Positions 1-7,989 of a stretch of 64,000 bases of DNA are shown one piece after another (position 1 is the first letter of the stretch; every line of letters starts with the position of its first letter). A program made the translations under genes and the position numbers. Origin of the DNA: Bacillus sp. EB01 (lineage in GTDB: Bacteria > Bacillota > Bacilli > Bacillales > Cytobacillaceae); the NCBI RefSeq assembly GCF_000613125.1, contig NZ_HG964497.1, positions 637,935 through 701,934 of the forward strand. Direction: 5' to 3'. The notes beneath the pieces were generated by a model. The model did not search any database, was not told where the DNA came from, and worked only from the letters and a program-made list of their open reading frames with translations.

Positions 1-341
1 CGCCCATCTCTCCATGTTTCGGTAATGCTTTCGTCTCTTTTATAAACAGAGCGAATATAGTTATCTACTACCTTTTTGCTCGTATATCCTGTAAAGTCTC
101 CTATCAAGTCTTTGTTGTTCAATTCGTGGTGCCCATGGATAAGCATCACTGGCCTTTTTCTTGTTTTTGCGAGTTCAAGCGCCAGTGAGGTTTTCCCTGT
201 CCCGGAAGGCCCTGTAAAATGGACAGGATAACCTGCCTTCAAATATCGGGCTGAACGGGCCAACAAATCCTCTGTAACTTGATCTCGAACAATTGATTGC
301 TTTTGTTTTTGCGTTTTAGTTTTATTCTTTAATACCGTCAC
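1..341 (-). CDS. gvpN: Gas vesicle ATPase GvpN (5' part, runs off window)
   Basis: The first 113 codons of an AAA-type ATPase are visible and the rest lies beyond the left edge. The Walker A loop GPSGTGKT is at residues 44-51 and is followed by a GHHELNNKDLIGDF stretch typical of GvpN. GvpN belongs to the MoxR-like AAA group and is needed for gas-vesicle assembly and enlargement. I chose a GTG start 14 bp after the stop of the preceding gene. The upstream order (gvpA, P, Q, B, R) matches the Priestia megaterium cluster, where gvpN comes next. The family call is firm; the exact start is less so. Confidence 0.88.
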   Translation of the reverse strand, partial: MTVLKNKTKTQKQKQSIVRDQVTEDLLARSARYLKAGYPVHFTGPSGTGKTSLALELAKTRKRPVMLIHGHHELNNKDLIGDFTGYTSKKVVDNYIRSVYKRDESITETWRDG

Positions 342-355
342 TCTTTCACCACGCC

Positions 356-619
356 CTACATTTCTAGGTTAACGGAACTTCTAAACCGCAAATCTCTTCT
401 TTTATAAGAGGTAATTTCCTTTTCCTGATTGAGGCTTACCTCATATACACCTACCATTTCATCCTTGGCGTATTTTTTCATATATTCCTTTTCTTCAATT
501 ACTTCAACGATTAGTTTCCAGCCATTATCAGCCTCTTCTAGAGTCGTAATTTTATGAATTGGAGCCACATATTCGTTAAAGAATTCAGTAACATTGGCTA
601 TTATTTTTTTAATCTCCAT
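356..619 (-). CDS. gvpR: Gas vesicle protein GvpR (GvpO family)
   Basis: This 87-residue protein belongs to the GvpO family, named GvpR in Priestia megaterium. These accessory proteins are required for gas vesicle formation, though their biochemical role is not settled. The sequence has the family pattern of an N-terminal helix (MEIKKIIANVTEFF) followed by a strand-rich part with KLIVEVIEEKEY and VGVYEVSLNQ and an RYxR-like tail. An in-frame ATG 12 codons upstream exists, but the ATG at 619 has a good GGAGG five bases before it, so I chose that start. The gene sits between gvpB and gvpN, as expected from the megaterium order. Confidence 0.82.
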   Translation of the reverse strand: MEIKKIIANVTEFFNEYVAPIHKITTLEEADNGWKLIVEVIEEKEYMKKYAKDEMVGVYEVSLNQEKEITSYKRRDLRFRSSVNLEM

Positions 620-684
620 ACTGGCCTCCCAATTTAATAATGGAGGCCAGGGCATTCATGCCCCGGCTTACTCCATACTTCCTA

Positions 685-948
685 TCAAATACTAAACCTC
701 GCATTTCTTTCATCCTGCGGCGCTGGAAGTCCGTTTTCCTGTACCTCGTCTCTTAGAAGCCCTACTGCCTCTGCATAGCGCAACCATGTATCTACACTTG
801 CGATAACCACCCTGGCCTCTACTGTTAATATTTCAATACCAACCACTGACACTCTTACAAAGGCATCTATGACGATCCCCTTATCAAGTATTCTGTCAAC
901 TACTTCTGCCAAACTTGAACTATCTGTACTTTTTTGAACTGCTGCCAT
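685..948 (-). CDS. gvpB: Gas vesicle structural protein GvpB (GvpA family)
   Basis: An 87-residue GvpA-type shell protein. GvpA monomers stack into the rib helices that make the hollow gas vesicle wall. The conserved core is clear: an N-terminal [20 protein letters not shown] amphipathic helix, then [20 protein letters not shown] and [10 protein letters not shown]. It is almost the same as the second copy at 1955-2212 over the first 65 residues, but its C-terminal tail differs (a [18 protein letters not shown] ending). In Priestia megaterium the fourth gene of the operon is likewise a second GvpA-like gene, gvpB. A GGAGAA Shine-Dalgarno precedes the ATG. Confidence 0.92.
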   Translation of the reverse strand: MAAVQKSTDSSSLAEVVDRILDKGIVIDAFVRVSVVGIEILTVEARVVIASVDTWLRYAEAVGLLRDEVQENGLPAPQDERNARFSI

Positions 949-970
949 TATTCATTCTCCTTTCTTCCTG

Positions 971-1399
971 TTAAGAACCCATTGTCTTAATATTGTTTGA
1001 AGATTTAATAGCGGTAGCTCCTTTAATGTTGCTGGCGCTTTTAATATCGCCCACACCTTTCACTTTACGGCCATCCTTTTTTTGCGAGGAGGAAAGATGA
1101 TCCTGCAGCTTTTTGCCCTTTTCTTTCGCTTGGCCTACTTTATCTCTTGCTGCAAGTAAAGCTTCCTGTGTTTTGTCCTTGGCCTTTTCTGCCCCGCTAT
1201 TCAGCTTTTCAGCAAAAGTGTCCCTTTTTTCCTCTAAATGGTCCGTAAACTCATGTGCTTTGTCCTGAGCATGCTCCACTACATTCTCCTTGGCCTTTTC
1301 AACTACAAAATCTTTTACTTTTTCCTTTATTGGTTCGGGAGTATGTTTAATTACTTCTTTAGCCACTTTTCCAGCTGTTTTTTTAATAGGCTTATCCAT
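971..1399 (-). CDS. gvpQ: Gas vesicle protein GvpQ
   Basis: A 142-residue, highly charged, lysine-rich, helix-forming protein with many AKEK/EKAKEN type heptads over residues 10-95, suggesting a long coiled coil. The C-terminal 40 residues contain a degenerate repeat (KGVGDIKSASNIKGATAIKSSNNIK). No catalytic motif is visible. The name GvpQ rests mainly on position: it is the third gene of an A-P-Q-B-R-N order known from Priestia megaterium. Its function in gas vesicles is not established; GvpQ is reported as non-essential in the megaterium cluster. It is tightly spaced between gvpP and gvpB, so it is surely cotranscribed. Confidence 0.7.
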   Translation of the reverse strand: MDKPIKKTAGKVAKEVIKHTPEPIKEKVKDFVVEKAKENVVEHAQDKAHEFTDHLEEKRDTFAEKLNSGAEKAKDKTQEALLAARDKVGQAKEKGKKLQDHLSSSQKKDGRKVKGVGDIKSASNIKGATAIKSSNNIKTMGS

Positions 1400-1420
1400 T
1401 GCCAGCCCCTCTAATTTTTA

Positions 1421-1858
1421 TTAGTTTGCCTTTGCTCCAACTTCAGTTAATTGGCCGAGCATTTTTTCTATCCGATCCAGCCGGTCGTTTAGCTGCTTAT
1501 TTTCTTCCTTGATTTCTTCGTATTTTGAAGGGTCAGCTGCCTGGCTATCTCCTAAATAACTTGAAGCGATCTGCCTGATTCCTTTTTGGGCTTGGTCTGT
1601 AAGGATTTCATTTGCAGCCTTTTTTAATTCCTGGCTAGTCGTTTTAAAGAACTCTGACTCACTTAAGGACTTAATGGCCTTTTTGCTTGTTCCCTGGCTG
1701 GAAAGCAGGCCGATTCCAACTCCTATCGCTCCACCAATTAATGCGAAATTAATGGAGAAATTCCGATTTTCTACTTTTTCCGACTGTTGGTTGCTTTCTT
1801 CCTGATTTTCTTGTTGGTTCATTTCTTGCTGCTGATCGTTTTTTTCTTTCCCAGACAT
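1421..1858 (-). CDS. gvpP: Gas vesicle protein GvpP (YtxH-like)
   Basis: A 145-residue protein with a polar Gln/Glu/Asn-rich N-terminus (residues 1-32), one glycine-rich hydrophobic segment (NFALIGGAIGVGIGLL, about residues 36-51) and a C-terminal coiled coil (KYEEIKEENKQLNDRLDRIEKML). The glycine-rich segment followed by a charged helix resembles YtxH-type proteins. The name is taken from position as second gene after gvpA in the megaterium order. It may bind the vesicle surface or the membrane, but its role is not known. A Shine-Dalgarno GAGG lies upstream of the ATG. Confidence 0.7.
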   Translation of the reverse strand: MSGKEKNDQQQEMNQQENQEESNQQSEKVENRNFSINFALIGGAIGVGIGLLSSQGTSKKAIKSLSESEFFKTTSQELKKAANEILTDQAQKGIRQIASSYLGDSQAADPSKYEEIKEENKQLNDRLDRIEKMLGQLTEVGAKAN

Positions 1859-1954
1859 CGTCTATCAACCTCATTCTTAGTTTTTTTATAACCGATGGCT
1901 ATTGAATTCCCGCTTACTTCTGGCTCTGCTTGTCGAAGACCGTTTTTTGGGCCA

Positions 1955-2212
1955 TTAACTAAACTGCGGGTCGCTTATTAAACCTCTTCTTGGCTTTTCT
2001 TCATTCTGATATTCATCTCTTAGCAGCCCTACAGCCTCCGCATAACGCAGCCAAGTGTCAACACTGGCAATAACAACCCTGGCCTCAACTGTGAGAATTT
2101 CAATTCCGAGGAGTGAGACTCTAGCGAAAGCATCAATAACGATTCCTTTATCCAGAATCCTATCTACAACTTCCGCAAGACTTGAACTATCTGTACTTTT
2201 TTGCACACTCAT
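1955..2212 (-). CDS. gvpA: Gas vesicle structural protein GvpA
   Basis: An 85-residue GvpA shell protein and the first gene of the visible gas vesicle operon. The sequence [20 protein letters not shown], the VGIEIL-like [18 protein letters not shown] and the [15 protein letters not shown] block are all diagnostic. The C-terminal tail ([18 protein letters not shown]) differs from the second copy. Shell proteins polymerise into the ribbed gas-filled vesicle that gives buoyancy. About 700 bp without a gene separates it from the par-like genes, and two terminators for those genes lie in that gap, so gvpA should have its own promoter there. I could not identify that promoter with confidence. Confidence 0.93.
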   Translation of the reverse strand: MSVQKSTDSSSLAEVVDRILDKGIVIDAFARVSLLGIEILTVEARVVIASVDTWLRYAEAVGLLRDEYQNEEKPRRGLISDPQFS

Positions 2213-2624
2213 TCCTCTCTCATCTCCTTTCCGTTAGGCTTGCGACAGCGTATAAGCTTTTTTGCTTATCCGTATAGGCATATTTACCTTTGTCAGAAAA
2301 CAATAAACAGAAAATGTCGAATAACATTTATGTACCTTTAAATACATATTTAGACATTGTATAATTTGGAATATCGCCCTATTTATAAGCTATTTGGTAA
2401 TTTATTTTAAGAGTAAATTCTCCATTTATTTAAATAAATAACTTTATTGGTATAATTTCTAAAGTTTTTAATAACGTTGGGTTTGATTTCCATATAGGTC
2501 AAAAGTACTTTATCTTCAATAATGGAGGTTTACATGACCTTCCACTCAACCGAGTTGATAACAGTCCACTTCACTTCTTGCCAATATCAATAAGTAAACT
2601 AAAACTTCTAATCAAAATAAGCCT

Positions 2625-2653
2625 AAAAAATGACCTTGATAAAACCAAGGTCA
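2625..2653 (-). terminator. Second terminator of par-like operon
   Basis: The arms TGACCTTG and CAAGGTCA enclose a 7-base loop. Read on the minus strand, the stem is followed by TTTTTT. It lies downstream of the stronger hairpin at 2732-2771 and probably acts as a backup. Confidence 0.7.
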
Positions 2654-2731
2654 TCAAACTATCAATGATATTCTTCCCTATTTTAAGAAATGAGCTTCTG
2701 CTAATCTCACTTTCAATAAAATGCATAAAAT

Positions 2732-2771
2732 AAAAAAGGCTGATAGGAGTAGTTGCCTCCTAATCAGCCTT
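2732..2771 (-). terminator. Rho-independent terminator of parM-parR-like operon
   Basis: A 14-bp stem with one bulged base (arms AAGGCTGAT/ATCAGCCTT plus AGGAG/CTCCT) and a short loop, followed on the minus strand by TTTTTT. It lies about 140 bp after the stop of the parR-like gene. Confidence 0.85.
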
Positions 2772-2911
2772 CAGGTTTTCTATATATATATATTTATTTA
2801 TTGAACTGTAATCCACCGTTGATTACTAAAGCCTATCCAGTCACACTCTTGGCTTTATCCCAGTAATTATGGATATTCCAAAGCCCAGGATGTTTGTTTT
2901 GGATCGTTAAT

Positions 2912-3526
2912 CTACCTATTCATTTTTGCCAGGAAGTCTCCTAATAAATCTCCCAGATCCTCCTCTGTTTCTTCCTCAGGTTCTTCACTAACTTGATCTG
3001 CATTTAGCTTAGCCGACTCCCAGTCAAAAGAATCTAAATCATCATCCATATCATCTAATTCACGGGAGGCCACAGCTTCATCCATATTTGTATCCAATGA
3101 GCTTTGATGAATAATTTCATCGCGAGGGGGGAACAAATCACTGTTCTCCTGCAAATATAAAGCTTCATCGATATCAAGGGATTTGCTGTTCATTGAAGCA
3201 AGCAGGGCAGTAGCTCTGACCGGGTCGGTTAAGAGCTGATAAATAATGTTTCCAAGCAATGCTTCGGAATGCTCATGCTTTAACCAATCCCGCTGCGACT
3301 TGCTTAATTGATGAGGGAGAGGAATCGTAATCGTCTCCCTTTCCCTGGCTGAGGATTTTCCTACTCCATCCAGCACAAAATCCGCTATCTTGCTTGAAAA
3401 GTTCCTGCGTTCGGTTTGTTTTAACTTCTGCAGATGCTTTAACAGATGGTCCGGCGTATCTGAAGGAATGCGAAAAGATAGTGTCTGGCCTCTCTTAATC
3501 TCGCCTATGTTTGATTTATTCATCAT
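2912..3526 (-). CDS. ParR-like DNA-binding adaptor (putative)
   Basis: A 204-residue protein directly behind the ParM-like gene (5 bp gap), the place where ParR is found in ParMRC loci. Residues 14-55 contain TLSFRIPSDTPDHLLKHLQKL and a following helix pair, which fits a ribbon-helix-helix domain: a short strand with LSFRIPSD, then two helices. The C-terminal 70 residues are very acidic (DDMDDDLDSFDWESA, EEPEEETEEDLGDLLGDFLAKM) and end in an amphipathic helix, which could contact the ParM filament end as described for ParR. Two ATGs in tandem start the gene. Assignment rests on context, predicted fold and the iteron array upstream. Direct sequence similarity to a named family is weak by eye. 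Confidence 0.6.
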   Translation of the reverse strand: MMNKSNIGEIKRGQTLSFRIPSDTPDHLLKHLQKLKQTERRNFSSKIADFVLDGVGKSSARERETITIPLPHQLSKSQRDWLKHEHSEALLGNIIYQLLTDPVRATALLASMNSKSLDIDEALYLQENSDLFPPRDEIIHQSSLDTNMDEAVASRELDDMDDDLDSFDWESAKLNADQVSEEPEEETEEDLGDLLGDFLAKMNR

Positions 3527-3531
3527 GCACC

Positions 3532-4701
3532 TTAGCCTTTAACAGGTTCTTTAGGAGCTGGTTTTTGCTTCTCTGCCTTTCGAGAATAATCAGTGATTAG
3601 TTTATAGTAGGCATTTGCCATCATCCAGATACTCTCTTTTTCATCCTCAAAAAAATCAATATTATAGCCATCCAGATTATTGTTTAATGTTTTAATATAT
3701 TCCTTCAAAACATTTGCACCGCCACCCACGAAATAGCAGATTTCTGTTTGGGAATTTTTCTGCCATACATTCCTTAATAGACGGTATTGTTTTTTGGCTA
3801 AGTCAAGTAGGATTCGATCAGTAATGTCATGAACGCTTGTCCTGCTTCCCTTGACCATAATATGGTTCCGGTCGTTTTTCTTTGTAATGATGTCCACTAC
3901 ATCCCTCCGGCTATCCAATTCGACGCCGTGCTTGCTCCTGATTTCTTCTCTAATCGTCTCAAGTGATTCGGAAACACCCAAATTAAATCCTTGTGCCTTA
4001 TCATCATCGACGTTTCTGTTCCTAATTACAGCGATATCTGTAGACAATCCACCAATATCTTGGATGATAATTCTTTTATCAATTAAATCCTTATTAATGA
4101 TTTTTAAATCATTGTCCATCACTAAGTTTATGTATGCCGCAAATCCTTCTGGATACACTTTGATTTCATCGAATTTTATATTTACTTTTATTCCCTGGTA
4201 CTTTGGCGTCACAAGGAATTCTACCTGATGGACTGAACCTGCCAATTTCGAACGGTATCCGGCATCCTTGCCTTCTTTTACTTCGCGAAGAGGAAGCCCT
4301 GTACCTAGAGTATAGTTGGCATCAACCACATTTTTCACCCGCGGGAAATTACTTTGCTCTCTGACCGCATCCAAAGCTAATGTTGTAAAGAGCATGACCA
4401 GCGTCTGGTCTTCTTCTGATTTGCTGCTTCCTGGGTCAAGTTCTGTAGCATTATTACTTTTTGTCGCCAAGGCTCCAACACGATAAATAGCGTTATTTTC
4501 CTTCAAAGCGGGGGAATGCACCCTTACATGGATTCCTTCAAGCGGATTTTTGCTATCCAGCTCCTCTATTCCGATTACTGGCCGGTCTTCTGTATCTCTG
4601 GCAATAATATTAGGAATATTTAATTCGTGCTCCAACTCTCCAAAAATAGCTTTTATTGAATCATTACCAACATCAACTGCTGCAATTCTTGTTTTAGACA
4701 T
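3532..4701 (-). CDS. ParM/StbA-family actin-like ATPase
   Basis: A 389-residue actin-fold protein. The phosphate-1 loop DVGNDSIKA is at residues 10-18, the phosphate-2 loop DIGGLSTD at about 215-222, and the adenosine motif VGGGANVL at about 325-332. These are hallmarks of ParM/AlfA/Alp7A-type cytomotive filaments, which push or pull DNA bound by ParR. Length is near the 320-400 residues usual for the group. I chose the ATG at 4701; another at 4719 adds six residues and is also preceded by a weak ribosome site. The parR-like gene follows at once and an iteron array lies upstream, so the set looks like a ParMRC partition locus. It sits in a chromosomal setting next to gas vesicle genes. Confidence 0.85.
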   Translation of the reverse strand: MSKTRIAAVDVGNDSIKAIFGELEHELNIPNIIARDTEDRPVIGIEELDSKNPLEGIHVRVHSPALKENNAIYRVGALATKSNNATELDPGSSKSEEDQTLVMLFTTLALDAVREQSNFPRVKNVVDANYTLGTGLPLREVKEGKDAGYRSKLAGSVHQVEFLVTPKYQGIKVNIKFDEIKVYPEGFAAYINLVMDNDLKIINKDLIDKRIIIQDIGGLSTDIAVIRNRNVDDDKAQGFNLGVSESLETIREEIRSKHGVELDSRRDVVDIITKKNDRNHIMVKGSRTSVHDITDRILLDLAKKQYRLLRNVWQKNSQTEICYFVGGGANVLKEYIKTLNNNLDGYNIDFFEDEKESIWMMANAYYKLITDYSRKAEKQKPAPKEPVKG

Positions 4702-4755
4702 TTTTTCATTCCCTTTCATTTTAAGATTCCTATGAAAACTGAGTTACTATTTAAG

Positions 4756-4782
4756 AGTATAGTTATTTTGATTTGAGTTCAA
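4756..4782 (-). promoter_or_regulatory. Putative promoter of parM-like gene
   Basis: On the minus strand, TTGAAC and TATACT are spaced 15 bp apart and end about 55 bp before the start codon. The -35 box lies 27 bp from the nearest iteron, so binding to the array could repress transcription, as in known parMRC loci. Confidence 0.45.
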
Positions 4783-4808
4783 TGGTTTTGAGAAAATCGA
4801 AACAAGAA

Positions 4809-4982
4809 TGTAAACCTGTAAACTTCATGTAAACTTCTGTTTTTTGCAAACAAAATTGTAAACAAAATACACAAGGTTGTATACATGGCTATCTGACGGC
4901 TTGCATACGACTTTGTATACTTGCAAACATTTTTGTGTACTTTTGTATACATATTCGCAAACAAATATACAAATTTGTAAAC
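4809..4982. repeat. Iteron array, candidate parC centromere
   Basis: Thirteen copies of a heptamer close to TGTAAAC/TGTATAC/TGCAAAC, all in the same orientation. They begin at 4809, 4817, 4828, 4845, 4857, 4878, 4902, 4914, 4922, 4934, 4944, 4956 and 4976. Most steps are 10-12 bp or about twice that, so the copies lie on roughly one face of the helix. The array lies directly upstream of the ParM-like gene, where parC sits in R1-type loci and is bound by ribbon-helix-helix ParR. The same repeats create chance open frames on both strands. Confidence 0.75.
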
Positions 4983-5034
4983 AAAGATAATCGTGGTCCT
5001 ATCCCGGTCAAGTTGCAATTTTTTCCGAAAAAAA

Positions 5035-5071
5035 AACAAATGGTTCCGTTACATTACCGGAGCCATTTGTT
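5035..5071 (-). terminator. Terminator of purine permease gene
   Basis: The arms AACAAATGGTTCCG and CGGAGCCATTTGTT pair with one mismatch. On the minus strand the stem runs into a stretch of nine T. It lies 46 bp after the permease stop. Confidence 0.88.
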
Positions 5072-5116
5072 TGCTGTTATATTCTATTATTTCCAACAAC
5101 AGTTGAATCGGGTTTA

Positions 5117-6391
5117 CTATATCGCTCCAAATATAAAGTAAAGCAAAAAGAAGAAAGCAATCACATACATCGCTGTAGAGATTTCATTTTTTCTGCCGGT
5201 AACTAGCTTTACAAGCGGATAGGCGATGAAACCGAATGCTAGCCCATTCGCAATGCTAAAAGTAAGTGGCATAATGACCAGCATTAAATAAGCAGGAAAT
5301 GCATCTGTTATGTCGTCGAACGGGATTTGCTTCAAGCTTTGCGCCATCAGGCAGCCGACAATGATTAGAACAGGCGCAATCGCCTCGTTAGGAATTACCT
5401 TGAACAGCGGGATTAGAAAAAGGGCTGGAATGAATAAAATCCCGGTAGTAAAAGAAGTCAACCCAGTCCTTCCTCCTGCTGCAATCCCTGTTGCCGACTC
5501 AGCTGCCGTTGTGATCGGGCTGGACCCGAACAGGCCCGCACCAATGACGGAGAAGGCATTTGCCTGGAATGACCTTTTAAATTTCGTTTTATCCGGAAGC
5601 ATTCCGAGCTGAGCGCCCATATTTTGAAAAATAATAACCATCGATAACGAGAATACAGCGGTCCAAAAATTAACGGTCCCAATTTCGCTAAAATCAAATG
5701 CTAAAAAGATTGACTCATACCCACTGAACGAAAGGCTAAAATCACCCAGAACAGAAAAATCGACAATGCCCAGCAGCCCGCCAATTACAGTCCCGGCAAT
5801 TATCCCTAACAGGAAATTGCCTTTTATATTCTTTAAGAAAAGAGGAAGCAAAATCGCCAATGTTAGCAGGGTTGTTAGAGCATGCGGGTCGCCAAGATTC
5901 CCCAGCGCCACAAATGTGCCTTCATTCGCAACGATGACTCCCCCGTTTTTAAGACCGAGAAAAGCGATAAAAAGACCAATGCCCGCCGTCATGGAATGGA
6001 TCATCGATTGCGGGATTGAGCGTGACAGCCATGCTGCTCCTTTTGTCACCGCAGCAACGGCAAAAACAATTCCGGCGATCAATACGGCTGCGAGGGACTG
6101 TTGCCATGTCAGTCCGAAGGCAAACACTAGTGTGAAAACAAAAAAGGCATTATCACCCATTCCCGGTACAAGAACCAGAGGTGAATTTGCCCACAGTGCC
6201 ATAAGCATACAGCCAACAAAGCTACAGATGACCGTTGCAATCGTGACAGCCTCATAGGGCATCCCTGCCTGACTTAAGATTGCCCCGTTAACAACGATAA
6301 TATAGGCAACCGTCATAAACGTAGTAAGGCCGGCAAGTATCTCGGTCCGAATAGTCGAATTCGCCGAGTCGATATTGAATAATTGATTCAT
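5117..6391 (-). CDS. NCS2/AzgA-family purine permease
   Basis: A 424-residue, very hydrophobic protein with about 12-14 predicted membrane spans. It has the AzgA-type N-terminus (RTEILAGLTTFMTVAYIIVVNGAIL) and the PGMGDNAFF motif in the position of the family's PGMGxNA signature, plus a second-repeat block GLFGSSPITTAAESATGIAAGGRTG that lines the substrate site in this fold. Bacillus PbuG and PbuO of this family import hypoxanthine and guanine by proton symport. The GDNAFF in place of GLNAFF is a deviation, so the exact base preference is uncertain. No purine riboswitch precedes it. The ATG has a GAGGTGG ribosome site. Confidence 0.85.
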   Translation of the reverse strand: MNQLFNIDSANSTIRTEILAGLTTFMTVAYIIVVNGAILSQAGMPYEAVTIATVICSFVGCMLMALWANSPLVLVPGMGDNAFFVFTLVFAFGLTWQQSLAAVLIAGIVFAVAAVTKGAAWLSRSIPQSMIHSMTAGIGLFIAFLGLKNGGVIVANEGTFVALGNLGDPHALTTLLTLAILLPLFLKNIKGNFLLGIIAGTVIGGLLGIVDFSVLGDFSLSFSGYESIFLAFDFSEIGTVNFWTAVFSLSMVIIFQNMGAQLGMLPDKTKFKRSFQANAFSVIGAGLFGSSPITTAAESATGIAAGGRTGLTSFTTGILFIPALFLIPLFKVIPNEAIAPVLIIVGCLMAQSLKQIPFDDITDAFPAYLMLVIMPLTFSIANGLAFGFIAYPLVKLVTGRKNEISTAMYVIAFFFLLYFIFGAI

Positions 6392-6406
6392 TACAATTCC
6401 ACCTCT

Positions 6407-6434
6407 ACAAAAAAGCGCTTGTGGCCAAACGCTT
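6407..6434 (-). promoter_or_regulatory. Terminator-like hairpin in permease leader
   Basis: The arms AAGCGTTTG and CAAGCGCTT pair with one mismatch around a 4-base loop and are followed by TTTTTTG, ending 15 bp before the permease start codon. This is where an attenuator would sit. There is too little room upstream for a purine aptamer. Confidence 0.5.
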
Positions 6435-6530
6435 ACTCCAGTGCCTTTTAAAAGACACCTTGCCCATTATACCAAAGCCCACTGTAAAAGGAATAATATA
6501 CTTTATAGATTTCCCCATTCTGCCAAAATA

Positions 6531-6558
6531 AAAAACAGGCGGCTAAGGATTGCCGCCT
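6531..6558 (-). terminator. Terminator after atoC-like gene
   Basis: AGGCGGC/GCCGCCT stem with an 8-base loop. On the minus strand it is followed by TGTTTTTTATTTT. It starts 10 bp after the stop codon of the response-regulator gene. Confidence 0.85.
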
Positions 6559-6567
6559 ATGTTTGGA

Positions 6568-7989
6568 TTATTCAATTTCATACTCCTGAATTTTATAAAG
6601 AAGTGCTCGCCTGCTGATGCCAAGGTCTTTGGCTGTCTGCATTTTATTGCCATGGTTTTCGGTCAGTTTATTTTGAATTATTACATGTTCCACTTGCTTA
6701 ATCAGATCCTTTAAGGATTGCCCATCGGCGAGGCGAAGCGGCAAAGTCTCAACCTCATTGCTTGTCACATGGGTTGTTTCGATGGTTTTCCGTTTTTGGT
6801 GAAACACCTCTTGGTTAATGAAAATATCCTCGGGAAAAATGATCGAACCTGTGCTCATGATGACAGCTCTTTCGACGATATTGGATAATTCACGGACATT
6901 TCCCGGCCATGTATACTCCTTAAGAAGCTTTAATGCGTCCTCATCAAATGTGACAATCTCTTTATTGTTTTCCTGGGAAAACTTTTGCAAAAAGAAATTG
7001 GCAAGGAGCTTGATATCTTCCTTCCTTTCCCTTAGCGGCGGAATCTCAAGCGGAACAACATTAAGCCGGTAATAAAGGTCTTCCCTAAATTCTCCATTTT
7101 CAATCATGCTCAACAGGTTCCGGTTCGTCGCGGCTATCACCCTGAAGTCCGCTTTGATTGTTTGGGTGCCCCCAACCCGTTCAAACTCATGTTCCTGAAG
7201 CACTCTCAGAAGCTTAACCTGAAGCGCCTGAGATACCTCACCAATTTCATCAAGGAATATGGTGCCCCCTTCGGCAAGCTCGAACCGTCCCGGTTTCCGT
7301 TGCACAGCACCCGTGAAAGCACCTTTTTCATGTCCGAACAATTCACTTTCCAAAAGGCCCTCAGGCAGGGCTCCGCAGTTTATTTTAATAAAAGGACCTT
7401 TCATTCGCTGGCTATTATAATGGATTGTATTCGCGGCAAGCTCTTTACCGGTTCCGCTCTCCCCGGTAATAAGGACCGAGGCGTTGGTCTGGGCAACTTT
7501 CCCAATCACCTTATAAAGCTGCATCATTTTGGGGCTGTTGGTCAGCAGCTTATCTAAACGGTAGTTATTACTCAACTCACGATGCAGCACCTGTACCTCT
7601 TCCTTCAGATTCTGGACCTGAAGGGCTCGTTTGACCAGAATTTTAACCTCATCATTATTAAAGGGCTTGATTATATAATCGTAAGCACCGTTTCTCATTG
7701 CCCCAACAGCGGTTTCGACTGCTGCAAACGCCGTCATCATAATCACATTTATATCCTTATCAAATTCACGAATTTCCTGGAAGGCTTCCATCCCGTCCTT
7801 ATTCGGCATGCGTATATCCATGATTACCAAGGCTGGGTGCAGAGCCTTTGCCTTCGCAATTGCCTCCTCGCCGTCAGAAGCAGTTTCCACCTCATACCCT
7901 TCCCGTTTTAGCAAAGCCTTCAAAACGGTCCGGACGCTAGCTTCATCATCTACAATCAGGATTGTCTTATTGCTTCTCACTCTTTTCAC
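6568..7989 (-). CDS. atoC: AtoC-like sigma-54-dependent response regulator
   Basis: A 473-residue NtrC-type regulator. The receiver domain is at residues 8-125 with phospho-acceptor Asp58 in [12 protein letters not shown]. The AAA+ domain spans about 145-385 with Walker A GESGTGK at 176-182 and an intact sigma-54 contact loop GAFTGA at 223-228. A Fis-type helix-turn-helix ([19 protein letters not shown]) ends the protein. It overlaps the sensor-kinase gene by 23 bp, so the pair is translated together. The divergent operon starts with a sigma-54-type promoter and encodes acetoacetate/short-chain fatty acid use, as in Escherichia coli atoSC-atoDAEB, which fixes the likely target. Confidence 0.9.
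   Translation of the reverse strand: MKRVRSNKTILIVDDEASVRTVLKALLKREGYEVETASDGEEAIAKAKALHPALVIMDIRMPNKDGMEAFQEIREFDKDINVIMMTAFAAVETAVGAMRNGAYDYIIKPFNNDEVKILVKRALQVQNLKEEVQVLHRELSNNYRLDKLLTNSPKMMQLYKVIGKVAQTNASVLITGESGTGKELAANTIHYNSQRMKGPFIKINCGALPEGLLESELFGHEKGAFTGAVQRKPGRFELAEGGTIFLDEIGEVSQALQVKLLRVLQEHEFERVGGTQTIKADFRVIAATNRNLLSMIENGEFREDLYYRLNVVPLEIPPLRERKEDIKLLANFFLQKFSQENNKEIVTFDEDALKLLKEYTWPGNVRELSNIVERAVIMSTGSIIFPEDIFINQEVFHQKRKTIETTHVTSNEVETLPLRLADGQSLKDLIKQVEHVIIQNKLTENHGNKMQTAKDLGISRRALLYKIQEYEIE

Larger units (their letters stand above)
2213..2911. other. Intergenic region between gvpA and parR-like gene
   Basis: Roughly 700 bp, AT-rich. It holds two minus-strand terminators (entered separately) that close the par-like operon. 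The 19-codon frame at 2534-2593 (MTFHSTELI...) has a GGAGG ahead of its ATG but no other support. The half nearest gvpA should contain the gas-vesicle promoter, but no convincing sigma-A or sigma-B box pair was found. Confidence 0.5.

Noticed and set aside
2534..2593. 19-codon frame after a GGAGG in the gvp-par gap
   Set aside because: Too short and without known relatives; no promoter was seen.
4809..4982. CRISPR-like array
   Set aside because: The repeats are only 7 bp with 1-17 bp between them; spacers and cas genes are absent.
4779..5039. 86-codon open frame on the minus strand over the iterons
   Set aside because: Its sequence is created by the repeats (many Tyr, Lys, Val, Phe), it has no ribosome site and it covers the presumed centromere.
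5766..6257. 163-codon frame antisense to the purine permease
   Set aside because: It is a shadow of the permease reading frame with no supporting signal.
6392..6567. Purine riboswitch ahead of the permease
   Set aside because: No aptamer core or loop-loop kissing sequence was found, and the distance is too short.
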